From NCBI RefSeq assembly GCF_001445575.1, contig NZ_CP013200.1, forward strand, positions 930,001 to 994,000: 64,000 nucleotides of DNA, written 5' to 3'. How positions within the stretch are numbered: position 1 is the stretch's first letter; every line of letters begins with the position of its first letter. The stretch comes from Arthrobacter alpinus. GTDB taxonomy: Bacteria; Actinomycetota; Actinomycetes; Actinomycetales; Micrococcaceae. The notes below the pieces were generated by a model. The model was not told the origin of the DNA. It saw only the letters and a list, made by a program, of their open reading frames with translations, and searched no databases. The position numbers were made by a program, and so were the translations under genes. Positions 52,779-62,410 of this stretch are shown piece by piece.

Positions 52779-53561
52779 ATGATTGAGCTTTCCATTGCCG
52801 ACGGCGTTGCCGAGATCGTCCTGAACGCCCCCTACAAACTAAACGCGCTGGACGAGGCCGGGCTCCGGGAGCTCGATGGCGCGTACGACGCCGCTGCTGC
52901 CGCCGCCTCCGCGGGCAACGTCCGGGCGCTGCTCATCCGAGGAGAGGGACGGGCGTTCTGCGCCGGCCGCGACATTGCGTGGGTGGACGGCGCCAACGAC
53001 GACGCCCGCCGCTATTTGGAGGGTTTGTTGACGCCGTTGCTGCGTAAGATGGCAGCCTTTCCGGCCCCCACTTTTGCGGCAGCACAAGGTGCCTGCCTCG
53101 GTGTGGGGCTAGGGTTGTTGATCGCAACGGACGTGGTTTATGTGGCGGAAAATGCCAAGTTTGGCTCACCCTTTGGCAATCTCGGGGCCACACTGGATTC
53201 CGGCGGGCACTGGTTGTTCACCGAAACGCTGGGAGCACACCGTACCCTGGACCTGATCTACACCTCGGAGCTCATCAGCGGTGCGGACGCTGTGGCAGCT
53301 GGTTTGTTCAGCCGTGCCAAACCGGCAGGGGAGTTGCTGGACTTCACGCGGGCCGCGGCAGCGAAGGCTGCTGCCGGACCCACTCAAGCCTTCAACGCCA
53401 GTAAAACCCTTGTGGCTGCCATACGTCAGAAGCGGCTGGGACTATGGGACGCCGTCGGCCATGAAAATGAAGCGCAGGTGGCCCTGTCCGCAACGGCCGA
53501 CTACGCGGAGGGTTTTGCAGCGTTCACGGCCAAGCGGAAACCCGAATTTAGGGGGCAATGA
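52779..53561 (+). CDS. paaG: Enoyl-CoA hydratase/isomerase PaaG-type (1,2-epoxyphenylacetyl-CoA isomerase)
   Basis: 260 aa. Crotonase family with LNAPYKLNALDEAGLRELDG, AFCAGRDIAWVDGANDDARR (oxyanion loop) and GNLGATLDSGGHWLF, whose Asp near residue 138 fits the catalytic Asp of PaaG (Asp136 in E. coli). PaaG turns the ring-epoxide into oxepin-CoA, between PaaABCE and PaaZ. It is last in the paaA-side gene set and has its own Shine-Dalgarno AAGGAG. Another crotonase-family activity cannot be excluded. Confidence 0.83.
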   Translation: MIELSIADGVAEIVLNAPYKLNALDEAGLRELDGAYDAAAAAASAGNVRALLIRGEGRAFCAGRDIAWVDGANDDARRYLEGLLTPLLRKMAAFPAPTFAAAQGACLGVGLGLLIATDVVYVAENAKFGSPFGNLGATLDSGGHWLFTETLGAHRTLDLIYTSELISGADAVAAGLFSRAKPAGELLDFTRAAAAKAAAGPTQAFNASKTLVAAIRQKRLGLWDAVGHENEAQVALSATADYAEGFAAFTAKRKPEFRGQ

Positions 53562-54123
53562 CGTTCTCGGGTGAGTGAGAGCGGCGGCGGGCGGCTAAAG
53601 GCCATGCCGCTGTCAGCACGCCGAGCGCTACAAGAATGAACGCTTCCCCGGGGAAGTCGGCCACGCGTAGGGCAATGGCGGCGGCCAAATAGGGCAGGGC
53701 CGCCCACTTCAACGGCGTGTGCTTCAAGCGGCTGCCCCAGGCAAAGAGCAGGAGTGCAAAGAACAGGCTCAGTTCAAAACGGGCCGACCATTCGACGAAG
53801 AAGAAGATGGCACCCACGATCACCAAGACTCCGGCTGCCGAGATGGTCTGGCGGCGGGCCTCCGCTCCCTCCGTGCCTGCCCCTTTGGTGAAGGAGAGTG
53901 GCAGCCAGATCAGGGCTGCACAGATGGCCGGAACCAGCGGTGTCAGAAAGAACACGGGAGCGCTGATGGTGGCCGGGTCGCCCGCGCCCAGAAGCAGCAT
54001 CAGCGCCGAAAGCAGGGCGCCGAGACCGGCAGCGATGAAGACCAGCCTGCTAACGGCCGGAGCTTCCTGAACGGCAATGGCGGTTTCGGCAGCTTCGGCC
54101 CGGAGTGTGTGGTGATTCTTCAT
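53548..54123 (-). CDS. Hypothetical membrane protein
   Basis: 191 aa from the ATG at 54121-54123. About five hydrophobic helices: LVFIAAGLGALLSALMLLLG, VFFLTPLVPAICAALIWLPL, ISAAGVLVIVGAIFFFVEW, and two near the C-terminus. The family is not recognised. GGAGG lies unusually close to the ATG, so the start may differ. Its 3' end overlaps the paaG 3' end by 14 bp. Confidence 0.65.
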   Translation of the reverse strand: MKNHHTLRAEAAETAIAVQEAPAVSRLVFIAAGLGALLSALMLLLGAGDPATISAPVFFLTPLVPAICAALIWLPLSFTKGAGTEGAEARRQTISAAGVLVIVGAIFFFVEWSARFELSLFFALLLFAWGSRLKHTPLKWAALPYLAAAIALRVADFPGEAFILVALGVLTAAWPLAARRRSHSPENVIAP

Positions 54124-54169
54124 GCCTCCATCGTCCCAGCTTTCTTGACTGCCACGATGCCACCACAAG

Positions 54170-54958
54170 TCAGTTCAGGGGACGGGTTCCTTCCGGCAGG
54201 GCGCCGTTGTTGAGGAGTGCCGTGGCGGCGTCAGCCAATGCCGTCAGGGCCACGCGCTGCGTCCAGGGGCCGTAGGAGATTCGCGCCACACCCAATTCCT
54301 GAAGGGTGGCCGGAGACAGCGATCCCGGGACGTTGATGACACTGACTTTTCCGTGCCCAATACCAGCCACGAGAGCCTTGACAGTGGGCTCATCCAGTTT
54401 GCCGGGGACGAAGATGCAGGCGGCTCCGACCTCAAGATAGGCACGGCCACGTTCAATAGCTGCCTCAAGGACCTCGCGGGGGTCGTGGTCGGCACCGCGC
54501 AGGAACGCGTCTGTCCGCGCATTGAGAACAAAGTCAATGCCCTCGGCAATTCCGGCGTCGGCGGCTTGCTTCATTTGCGCCACGGCCTGCGCGAGCGGGC
54601 GCATTTGATCCTCGATGTTGGCACCTGTAATCCCCACGCCGATGGCCCGACGCACGGTCTCGCCCGGATTTCCGTAGCCGGCCTCAAGGTCAGCCGAAAC
54701 CGGCAGCTCGGTGGCCGCGGCAATGCGGCCCACGGCTTCGATCATGGTGGCTACCGGGATGTGTTCGCCGTCTTCGTAGCCGTAGGATGCGGCAATGGAG
54801 TGACTGGCAGTGGCCAGTGCCTGGGTTCCGGGGAGATCTGCCACGACCTTTGCCGTGATGGCATCCCAGACATTAATCAACTGCAGGATTTTTGGATCCT
54901 GATGAAGTCGGAGCAATTCGGTGGCTTTCGCTGCGGTATTTGCCGGTGTGGGAGTCAT
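54170..54958 (-). CDS. Isocitrate lyase/PEP mutase family protein
   Basis: 262 aa from the ATG at 54956-54958. TIM-barrel features of the PEP mutase/ICL group: QLINVWDAITAKVVADLPGT, PVSADLEAGYGN (metal site), GANIEDQ and FVLNARTDAFL. The ICL signature KKCGH is missing, so it is not a true isocitrate lyase; 2-methylisocitrate lyase, oxaloacetate hydrolase or PEP-mutase-like activities are possible. It lies 58 bp downstream of the Lrp gene on the same strand. Confidence 0.88.
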   Translation of the reverse strand: MTPTPANTAAKATELLRLHQDPKILQLINVWDAITAKVVADLPGTQALATASHSIAASYGYEDGEHIPVATMIEAVGRIAAATELPVSADLEAGYGNPGETVRRAIGVGITGANIEDQMRPLAQAVAQMKQAADAGIAEGIDFVLNARTDAFLRGADHDPREVLEAAIERGRAYLEVGAACIFVPGKLDEPTVKALVAGIGHGKVSVINVPGSLSPATLQELGVARISYGPWTQRVALTALADAATALLNNGALPEGTRPLN

Positions 54959-55016
54959 GGGTTCAGCGTAGCCGCGGCGGGCAAAAGAAAACAGGCACGT
55001 TGGTTCATGGGGTGGC

Positions 55017-55484
55017 TCACCGGGTGTCGAGGTCCTCGAAAATGAGGTGTGTCTGGGTATCGAGTACGCCGGGCATGGATTGCAGCTGGTCAAAGACCAC
55101 GCGGCGCAAGCCTTCATTGTCCTGCGCTCGCACCAGCAAAATGACGTCAAAATCACCGCCGACCAAGGCAATGTGCTCCACCTGGGGGATGGCCCGCAGC
55201 TGCTCGCGCAATTCCCGCCACCCATGCTGGCTGACCTTCAAGGTCACGTAAGCGCTCGACTTCAGCCCGGCCTTCACCGGATCAATGAGCGCGGTGAACT
55301 TGCTCAGTACTCCGGAGGACGTCAGCCGCCCAATGCGGGCATAGGCGTGGGCGCGTGAAATGTGCACGTTCTGAGCCACTGCGCTGACGGAGCTGCGCCC
55401 GTCCCTTGTGAGTTCGGCGAGGATGAGGCGGTCGATCTCATCCAGCTGGACAGATTCCGGGGGCACGGGTGTATTCGATTCCAT
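55017..55484 (-). CDS. Lrp/AsnC family transcriptional regulator
   Basis: 155 aa from the ATG at 55482-55484. It has the AsnC helix-turn-helix (LDEIDRLILAELTRDGRSSV, VHISRAHAYARIGRL) and the RAM-type sensor domain (YVTLKVSQHGWRELREQL, HIALVGGDFDVILLVRAQDN). Such regulators sense amino acids. It is divergent from the 2-oxoacid dehydrogenase operon (start 55640), the classic arrangement of a Bkd regulator. Confidence 0.93.
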   Translation of the reverse strand: MESNTPVPPESVQLDEIDRLILAELTRDGRSSVSAVAQNVHISRAHAYARIGRLTSSGVLSKFTALIDPVKAGLKSSAYVTLKVSQHGWRELREQLRAIPQVEHIALVGGDFDVILLVRAQDNEGLRRVVFDQLQSMPGVLDTQTHLIFEDLDTR

Positions 55485-55639
55485 GGCACTCCTAGTGATT
55501 ATGTCTTTCAGGCTAGGGGTAATGAGACAAAAGTTCCAGGGTTTTTGGCATCTAAGGCGACAGTCCTTTGGTAATTGCATACTGAAGTTAGCGAAACATC
55601 TTTGGCTGTTTCTATTGCTGCGGAAGGAATGAGTGTTCA

Positions 55640-56872
55640 ATGACGAACCACCCAGAATTTATGGACCACCCGGGAAATGCCGCGTTGCTGACCGGCCAGC
55701 ACGGTGAATACCTGCTGCCCTCACATGATCCGGTCCAGCTGATCACCCCCGAGGGCACCTTGCGCAGTCGCGAAGTGGGGCGCAACGCCGGGAACTTCAA
55801 GGACAGCTATCCCATGCCCTCGACGGAAACCTTGCGCCGAGGCTATGCGGGATTAGTCCTCGGGCGGCGGATTAATGAGCAGGCCGGTGCGTTGGTGCGG
55901 CAGGGACGCATGGCCGTGTATCCATCATCGCTGGGGCAGGAAGCCTGCCAGGTGGCGGCGTGGATGGTTCTGGACCGCAGCGACTGGCTGTTCGCAAGCT
56001 ACCGGGACACCGTGGCCATCATGGGGCGCGGCGTGAGCGCCAACGAAGCCTTCGAATCGCTTCGCGGCGACTGGCACAGCGGCTTTGACCCGTACGACTA
56101 CAACACCGCACTGCCCACCACGCCCCTGGCCACGCAATTGCTGCACGCCGTTGGCGTGGCGCATGCGGCCAAATTGCGCGGCGAGGACACCGTGGTGCTG
56201 GCCATGTGCGGCGACGGGGCCACCAGTGAGGGTGACTTTCACGAGGCCCTGAACTTTGCCGCCGTCTTCCACGTCCCTGCCGTGTTCCTCATCCAAAACA
56301 ACCAGTACGCAATTTCAGTCCCGCTCATCCACCAAAACGTTGCCCCGTCGCTGGCCCACAAGGCCATCGGTTACGGGATGCCCGGTGAGCGCGTTGACGG
56401 CAATGACCTGGCTGCGCTGCTGACGGTGCTGGGTACGGCAGTTGACCGTGCGCGAAAAGGCGGCGGGCCGGCCCTCATCGAGGCGCACACGTACAGGATG
56501 GAAGCCCACACCAATGCCGATGATTCCACCCGCTACCGCTCCGCCGAGGAGGTGGCGCAGTGGGTACCCAAGGATCCCCTGAAGCGCCTGCACAAGTACC
56601 TGTCCGACGCCGGAGAGTTGAGTTCTGAGCAAGCGGAGGCTTTCACTGTGGCTGCGGATAGTGTGGCGAAAGCGCTGCGGGACGGGCTCAATGCGCCCAG
56701 CTCGCCTGATCCACTGGACATGTTCCGCTTTGTCTACAGCGAACCCACGCCGCAACTGCGCAAGCAGAGCCGTCAACTCGCCGCTGAACTGGCAGCCGTG
56801 GCTGGTGGTACAGATGGTTCTGGTTCTGCGGCTGGCGCAGCTGGCGGCAGCGGATCGGCGGCGGGGTCATGA
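55640..56872 (+). CDS. bkdA: 2-oxoacid dehydrogenase E1 alpha subunit (branched-chain type)
   Basis: 410 aa. The thiamine diphosphate site appears as AMCGDGATSEGDFHEALNFA with IQNNQYAIS further on, the GDG...NN motif of E1. GRMAVYPSSLGQEACQVAAW is typical of branched-chain and acetoin-type E1 alpha. A Gly/Ser/Ala tail of about 25 residues ends the protein. With the E1 beta gene (4-base overlap) it would oxidise a branched-chain or aromatic 2-oxo acid to the acyl-CoA. The exact substrate is inferred from the Lrp neighbour only. Confidence 0.9.
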   Translation: MTNHPEFMDHPGNAALLTGQHGEYLLPSHDPVQLITPEGTLRSREVGRNAGNFKDSYPMPSTETLRRGYAGLVLGRRINEQAGALVRQGRMAVYPSSLGQEACQVAAWMVLDRSDWLFASYRDTVAIMGRGVSANEAFESLRGDWHSGFDPYDYNTALPTTPLATQLLHAVGVAHAAKLRGEDTVVLAMCGDGATSEGDFHEALNFAAVFHVPAVFLIQNNQYAISVPLIHQNVAPSLAHKAIGYGMPGERVDGNDLAALLTVLGTAVDRARKGGGPALIEAHTYRMEAHTNADDSTRYRSAEEVAQWVPKDPLKRLHKYLSDAGELSSEQAEAFTVAADSVAKALRDGLNAPSSPDPLDMFRFVYSEPTPQLRKQSRQLAAELAAVAGGTDGSGSAAGAAGGSGSAAGS

Positions 56873-57939
56873 CGGCCGCCCCAGCGCTCGCACCCCTGGA
56901 AATCTCAGGACGGCAGGAGCTAACTTTTGCCAAGGCACTGAACCTGGCCATGGCTGACGCCATGGCAGAAGATCCCACCGTGCTGGTTTTCGGTGAAGAT
57001 GTGGGCACTCTGGGCGGGGTATTCCGTATCACTGACGGGCTGAAGCAACGTTTCGGCGAGGAACGCTGCTTTGACACTCCGTTGGCCGAATCCGGGATTG
57101 TCGGGATGGCGACGGGCATGGCCATCAACGGTATGAGACCGGTGGTGGAGATGCAGTTTGACGCCTTCGCGTACCCAGCCTTCGAGCAGATCGCCAGCCA
57201 TGTGGCCAAGATGGGCAACCGCACCAGAGGCCGGGTCCGCCTGCCACTGGTCATCCGTATCCCTTACGCCGGCGGGATCGGGGGAGTGGAGCACCACTGC
57301 GATTCTTCGGAAGGCTACTATGTCCAGACTCCGGGATTGACTGTATTGACGCCGTCGACCATTTCAGATGCTTACATTCTGCTGCGCGACGCCATTGCCT
57401 CCCCGGACCCTGTGGTGTTCATGGAACCGAAGAAGCTGTACTTTTCCAAGGGCAGCGTGGACGTGGATGAATTGCGGGCACGGTATGCCTCTGCCGCCAG
57501 GACGGGCGGTGCGGCCGCTGGCCCGTCAACCATTGGGCAGGCGGCCGTGATCCGTGCCGGCACTGATGCCACGCTCATCGCCTACGGACCGTCGGTGGCG
57601 CCCGCGCTCGCCGCCGCGGAAACTGCCGCCACCGAGGGCCGGTCACTGCAGGTTATTGATGTCCGGTCCTTGGTCCCGTATGACGAGGCGACCATCGATG
57701 CCGCTGTGCGCGCCACTGGCCGGGCCGTGGTCATTGCGGAAGCTCCGGGCTTCGCATCGATGGCAGCAGAGATTGCGGCTGGAATTCAGGAGCGCTGTTT
57801 TCATTCGCTGGCGGCACCGGTGCTGCGGGTGACAGGCTTCGATGTCCCCTACCCGGCACCAAAACTGGAACACTATTACCTTCCCGGCGTTGACAGGATT
57901 CTGGACGCCGTGGACCGGCTGCAATGGGAGCAATCATGA
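56869..57939 (+). CDS. bkdB: 2-oxoacid dehydrogenase E1 beta subunit
   Basis: 356 aa. It starts with an ATGA overlap (56869-56872). Transketolase-like features: FAKALNLAMADAMAEDPTVL, VLVFGEDVGTLGGVF, FDTPLAESGIVGMATGMAIN, IPYAGGIGGVEHHCDSSE and VFMEPKKLYF. It pairs with E1 alpha. The gene product has about the length expected for the family (330-350 aa). It overlaps the E2 start by ATGA (57936-57939). Confidence 0.93.
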   Translation: MTAAPALAPLEISGRQELTFAKALNLAMADAMAEDPTVLVFGEDVGTLGGVFRITDGLKQRFGEERCFDTPLAESGIVGMATGMAINGMRPVVEMQFDAFAYPAFEQIASHVAKMGNRTRGRVRLPLVIRIPYAGGIGGVEHHCDSSEGYYVQTPGLTVLTPSTISDAYILLRDAIASPDPVVFMEPKKLYFSKGSVDVDELRARYASAARTGGAAAGPSTIGQAAVIRAGTDATLIAYGPSVAPALAAAETAATEGRSLQVIDVRSLVPYDEATIDAAVRATGRAVVIAEAPGFASMAAEIAAGIQERCFHSLAAPVLRVTGFDVPYPAPKLEHYYLPGVDRILDAVDRLQWEQS

Positions 57940-59339
57940 GCGTGCAGACAACTGAGCAAGTATTCCTCCTTCCGGACCTCGGCGAGGGACTCGTGGAGGT
58001 CGAGCTACTGACCTGGCTGGTGGCTGTCGGCGAGAGGGTGGAGGTTGACCAGCCCATCGCCGAAGTTGAAACCGCCAAGTCAGTAGTGGAGGTGCCCTCA
58101 CCCTTTGAAGGAACTGTCACAACCCTGCACGGTGCCCAAGGGGACGTCATGGAGGTTGGCAAGCCGTTGATCACGATTGCCGCGCCGGGATCAGAGGGAG
58201 AATTCGAGGTAGAAGCCGAGCACGGAGCACCAGCGACATCCGCACCTGAGCACCTCAGTGAGTCCACCTCCGCTGAAACTCAGCAGGCAAAGCCGGAAGG
58301 CTCGGGCAACGTGCTGATTGGCTACGGCACCTCCGAGACGTTGGGAACCGGACGCCGTCGGCCATCGTTGGCCACCGCCGCCCATACTGCGCCGTTGGTC
58401 ATTTCCCCGGTGGTACGGAAACTTGCCAACGATCACGGAATCGCGCTCGCGGACATCCACGGTTCGGGCGAGGACGGTCTCATCCTTCGCACGGATGTGG
58501 TTGCTGCCATTGGCTCGCCACCACCGCGGGACGTGCCGGAGGCACGTGAGGCACCTGAGCCACGGGAGGCACCGGAAGTGCGGGAAGTGCGGGAAGTGCG
58601 GGAAGGCGCGGCGGAGGTGTCCGGCGTCGTTCATCAACGTACGGGGCTGAGCGTGACAGCACGGGTTCCGCTGAGCGGCATGAAAAAGGCAGCCGCCGCG
58701 TCGCTGCTGCGCAGCCGGCGGGAGATTCCGGAGGCCACGGTCTGGGTGGATGTGGACGCGACGGCCCTGCTGGAAATGCGCGCCGGACTGGGCGAACGCG
58801 CGCCCGGTGTATTGGCCTTTGTGTCCCGTTTTGTTGCGGCGGGGCTGGCCAATTTTCCGGAATTGAACATGTCGCTGGAGAATCACGACGGCACAGACGA
58901 GCTCGTCGCTTTTGACGGCATCAACTTAGGTTTTGCGGTGCAGACGCAGCGGGGCCTGATGGTGCCGGTGTTGCGGAATGCGCAGGGTCGCACGGCGCGG
59001 GAGCTTCACGGTGCCATCGCTGAGCTGGCGGCTGCGGCCCGGGCCGGCCGGGCGAGCCCCGCGGAGCTGTCCGGTGGCACGTTCACAATCAACAATTACG
59101 GGGTGCTGGGCGTGGATGGCTCGGCAGTCATCATCAACTATCCCGAGGCCGCGATGCTGGGACTGGGGCGCATCATTGACAAGCCGTGGGTGGTTGACGG
59201 AGAACTGCGAGTGCGCAAGATGACAGAGTTGACGCTGGCCTTTGACCACCGCGTCTGTGACGGCGCCGTCGCCGCCGGTTTCCTGCGATTCGTGGCCGAC
59301 GCCATGGAAAACCCTGCCGGTGTGCTGGCCGATCTGTAA
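57936..59339 (+). CDS. bkdC: 2-oxoacid dehydrogenase E2 (dihydrolipoyl acyltransferase)
   Basis: 467 aa from the ATG at 57936. A single lipoyl domain (about 8-85) has Lys near 47 in VETAKSVVEVPSP. The E3-binding domain (about 150-190) is VISPVVRKLANDHGIALADI. A Glu/Pro/Arg-rich linker with repeated REAPE/REVRE units follows, and the catalytic domain ends with the active-site FDHRVCDGAVAAGF near 437. It transfers the acyl group to CoA. No E3 gene is in the operon. Confidence 0.93.
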   Translation: MSVQTTEQVFLLPDLGEGLVEVELLTWLVAVGERVEVDQPIAEVETAKSVVEVPSPFEGTVTTLHGAQGDVMEVGKPLITIAAPGSEGEFEVEAEHGAPATSAPEHLSESTSAETQQAKPEGSGNVLIGYGTSETLGTGRRRPSLATAAHTAPLVISPVVRKLANDHGIALADIHGSGEDGLILRTDVVAAIGSPPPRDVPEAREAPEPREAPEVREVREVREGAAEVSGVVHQRTGLSVTARVPLSGMKKAAAASLLRSRREIPEATVWVDVDATALLEMRAGLGERAPGVLAFVSRFVAAGLANFPELNMSLENHDGTDELVAFDGINLGFAVQTQRGLMVPVLRNAQGRTARELHGAIAELAAAARAGRASPAELSGGTFTINNYGVLGVDGSAVIINYPEAAMLGLGRIIDKPWVVDGELRVRKMTELTLAFDHRVCDGAVAAGFLRFVADAMENPAGVLADL

Positions 59340-59402
59340 CCTGGCTGGCTGGCTGTAGCCGGCCACCTGTCACCTGTCACCGGGTAGGGCTAGGGTCGGA
59401 AC

Positions 59403-60134
59403 ATGACAAACGAGCTGGCTAATCCATGGCGGAACCTAGGCGGCGGAAGTTTCGTGCTTGCCAGCAATGCCGCCCGGGCGCTGGTGAACATCGGTCTGGT
59501 GGTGGGCTCCGAGCGGGCTTTGGTGGTTGACACTGGCGCCGGGCCGCGCCATGCCACCGAGATCCTCGCCGCGGTGCGCACACTGACTGCGCTACCCCTC
59601 GTCATCGCCAACACCCACGCTCATTGGGACCATTTCTTCGGCAACGCCGTCTTCCGTGCTGAAGGTGCCCTGAACGAGGCCGGGACTCAGTTTTGGGCGC
59701 ACGCCGCCACCGCTCGCGGCATGGCCGAAACGGGGGAGTCCCAGCGGGCAGAGGTTGCAGGCCTGGAACCGGAGATGGCTGCCGGCCTGGGGCCACAGAC
59801 GGAGATTGTGCTGCCCACGCATTTGATCCGGCGGGCACCGGTGGTGCTGGACCTTGGCGAAGTCAGCGTGGAGTTATTCTGTCTGGGTCGCGGTCACACC
59901 AATGGTGATCTGATGGTGGGCGCCCCCGGTGTGCTATTTGCCGGCGACGTGCTGGAAGAGGGCGCAGAACCGCAATTTGAGGGATCGTTCCCGAAGGAAT
60001 GGGCGGCCGTCTTGCGCAAACTCGGCGCCATGGATGCCATGTATCCGCTCATGGTGCCAGGCCATGGCCAGCCCGTGAATGCTGCGTTTGCCGCAGAACT
60101 CGCCAATACCGTGAAAGCGGGTCCCGGCGCCTAG
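59403..60134 (+). CDS. Metallo-beta-lactamase-fold hydrolase
   Basis: 243 aa. The metal motif HAHWDH lies near residues 71-76 (ANTHAHWDHFFGN), followed by LGRGHTNGDLMV (third His), FAGDVLEEGAEP (Asp) and MVPGHGQPV (last His). All ligands for a two-zinc site are present. Members include glyoxalase II-like thioesterases and lactamases; the substrate is unknown. It has no signal peptide. It is 63 bp downstream of the E2 gene and may be an end gene of that operon. Confidence 0.87.
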   Translation: MTNELANPWRNLGGGSFVLASNAARALVNIGLVVGSERALVVDTGAGPRHATEILAAVRTLTALPLVIANTHAHWDHFFGNAVFRAEGALNEAGTQFWAHAATARGMAETGESQRAEVAGLEPEMAAGLGPQTEIVLPTHLIRRAPVVLDLGEVSVELFCLGRGHTNGDLMVGAPGVLFAGDVLEEGAEPQFEGSFPKEWAAVLRKLGAMDAMYPLMVPGHGQPVNAAFAAELANTVKAGPGA

Positions 60135-60215
60135 GCCGTCTCCGCTGGGCGGCGAGTCACCCTGAGCAGCGCCTCCCGCAGAGCGCGGCCTCACCCTGAG
60201 CGGCACAAGGCTACA

Positions 60216-61421
60216 GTGGGGGAAGTGAAAAAATCAGCGCAGCCTACCGAATTCAGCCTCTGGTCCATTGCCGTTCCTGCCTATGGACCGTCGCTGCTGT
60301 TTGGCATAGGTGAAGGTGCCATTTTGCCCATCATTCCGCTGAGCGCCCGTGACATGGGATCGTCCTTGGCTGGTGCAGCCTTGGTGGTGGCACTGATCGG
60401 GATTGGCTCACTCATCAGCAATATTCCGGCCTCCTTGCTCACCGCCAAGTTCGGTGAGCGGCTGGGCATGGTCGGGGCAGCGGTGCTCAGCTTGATAGCC
60501 CTGCTGCTGTGTGTTTTCGCCACCGATCTGTGGCTCTTTGCCATCGGCGTGCTGCTGATTGGCGCAGCCGCGGCCGTTTTTAACTTAGCCCGCCAGAGCT
60601 ATCTCACGGAGGCCGTACCGCCGCTCATGCGCGCCCGCGCCATGTCAACGTTGGGCGGCGTGGGGCGGATTGGCCTCTTTGTTGGACCGTTCATTGGCGC
60701 GTTGGTGATCCACCTGGTGGGACTCTCCGGAGCGTATTGGGTGGCCGCAGTTTCCATAGCGGCGGCTGGAGCTCTGGCCTTATGGCTGCCGGATCTGGTC
60801 AGTGACCGGGAGGAAAAGATCAAAGGACCGGCCCCAACAGTGGGCTCCTTGGTTGCGGCCAATCGTTCGCTCTTGCTCAGCGTGGGGATCGGAATTCTGC
60901 TGGTGAGTGCCGTGCGTTCAGCCCGGCAAGTGGTGGTGCCTTTGTGGGCGGATAACTTAGGCCTGAGTCCGGCCGCCACCTCCCTGATCTACGGCTTGTC
61001 CGGCGCCATCGACATGCTGGTGTTTTATCCGGCCGGAAAGGTCATGGATAAGAAGGGACGCAACGCGGTGGCCATCCCGTCCATGGTGCTCATGGGTACT
61101 GCTTTGATCTTGATGCCGCTGACATCTGGGGCGGCTTCGCTACTGATGGTGGCCTTGTTGATTGGCTTTGGTAACGGCATCGGATCGGGGCTGATCATGA
61201 CGCTGGGGGCCGACTACGCACCGCGGCACGGACGGGCTCAATTCCTCGGCATCTGGCGGTTCATGGCTGATGCTGGTGGCTCCAGCGGACCAGCCATTCT
61301 TGCGGGGCTGACGGCCCTGATCACGCTGTCCTTCGGCATTGCCGCAACGGGAGTGCTGGGACTGGCAGCGGCGGCAGTCTTGGCGTATTCCATTCCTCGC
61401 AACAAGGTCATTCAGCGCTAA
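60216..61421 (+). CDS. MFS family transporter
   Basis: 401 aa with about 12 predicted helices. The MFS loop between helices 2 and 3 is visible as LLTAKFGERLGMVGAA, and MDKKGRNAVAIPS is its counterpart in the second half. Residues QSYLTEAVPPLMRARAMS follow helix 4. It is likely a drug or metabolite exporter; the substrate is unknown. GTG codons at 60216 and 60225 are both possible starts. Confidence 0.87.
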   Translation: MGEVKKSAQPTEFSLWSIAVPAYGPSLLFGIGEGAILPIIPLSARDMGSSLAGAALVVALIGIGSLISNIPASLLTAKFGERLGMVGAAVLSLIALLLCVFATDLWLFAIGVLLIGAAAAVFNLARQSYLTEAVPPLMRARAMSTLGGVGRIGLFVGPFIGALVIHLVGLSGAYWVAAVSIAAAGALALWLPDLVSDREEKIKGPAPTVGSLVAANRSLLLSVGIGILLVSAVRSARQVVVPLWADNLGLSPAATSLIYGLSGAIDMLVFYPAGKVMDKKGRNAVAIPSMVLMGTALILMPLTSGAASLLMVALLIGFGNGIGSGLIMTLGADYAPRHGRAQFLGIWRFMADAGGSSGPAILAGLTALITLSFGIAATGVLGLAAAAVLAYSIPRNKVIQR

Positions 61422-61445
61422 GAACCCCAGCGCAAGGTCAGGGCG

Positions 61446-62351
61446 CTAAGAACGTTTGGACCGGCGTCGTACTGGCAAGGTCAGCAGCAGCGTGCCAGCA
61501 ACTGTCAAACCATAGCCGCCCACCACAATTTGCCCCACACCGGCAAGGAAGTATTTGGTGGTGCTGGTGGCCGCGGGGGCCGATAACTGCCACACGAGCA
61601 GGGCCACTGCCAGCCCGGAAAGCAGTGTCAAAATGGCCGTGGTCAGAACCCACCCGCGGGCCGAGGCCCAGTGCATGTGCGAACCCAACCACACGTTCCA
61701 GCTTGGCCCCGTTCGCATGACGGCCAGCGCCCCCAATGACGTCCAGAACGCCACGACGAAGAATGCGGCAAGGACGTCGGCCGGACGGTGCCATTGGTTG
61801 ATGAGGGTGGAGATGCCAGCGAGAACGGCGTAGCTGCCACCCACAAATGCCGCCGCGGGACGCCATCGGGGGGAGACCACCAGGAACACGGCGGCTGCGG
61901 CACTGGCAGCCAGCGTGCTGTGCCCGGACGGCAGCGAATTCAACGCCAGCGTGGGCACACCCAGATCCGGCCGATCGGGCAGGCCCGCCTTGATCAGCTG
62001 AGTGGACAAATTGGCGGCGACCATCGCAGCCAGTGCGATCCCGGCAGCCTTCCAGCGCCGCCTGGCCAGCGTGACAAAGAGCACCATCACAAGGGCGATC
62101 ACCAAGGAGGTAACCGGCAAAAGGTCTAGTACCTTGGCCGTTTGGACCCCAATTTTGGACTGCGCCACGGCGGCCTCAACCAGTGCGGACTCGTCAAAGA
62201 ACTGGCCCGTGGTGGTGTTGACGAAGAAGCGGTAGCTCAGGATGATCCCGGCCAAGCTGATGATCGCCGCAAACACAAAAGGCCATGTGGCGATGCGCGC
62301 GGGGGTTGGACCGCCGGATCCGGTGCGGTGCAGGGCAGCGTGGGTATTCAT
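61446..62351 (-). CDS. PAP2-family membrane phosphatase
   Basis: 301 aa with about six transmembrane helices. The phosphatase motifs are present: KAGLPDRPDLG (motif 1-like), SLPSGHSTLAASA near residue 140 (motif 2) and NQWHRPADVLAAF (motif 3 with the His). PAP2 enzymes dephosphorylate lipid phosphates such as phosphatidic acid or undecaprenyl diphosphate. It is convergent with the MFS gene and divergent from menC. Confidence 0.91.
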   Translation of the reverse strand: MNTHAALHRTGSGGPTPARIATWPFVFAAIISLAGIILSYRFFVNTTTGQFFDESALVEAAVAQSKIGVQTAKVLDLLPVTSLVIALVMVLFVTLARRRWKAAGIALAAMVAANLSTQLIKAGLPDRPDLGVPTLALNSLPSGHSTLAASAAAAVFLVVSPRWRPAAAFVGGSYAVLAGISTLINQWHRPADVLAAFFVVAFWTSLGALAVMRTGPSWNVWLGSHMHWASARGWVLTTAILTLLSGLAVALLVWQLSAPAATSTTKYFLAGVGQIVVGGYGLTVAGTLLLTLPVRRRSKRS

Positions 62352-62410
62352 TGACTTAAGGTTCCCACATGTTCATGGGAGCACGCTGACCATCGCGGTA
62401 CAGTGAAATC

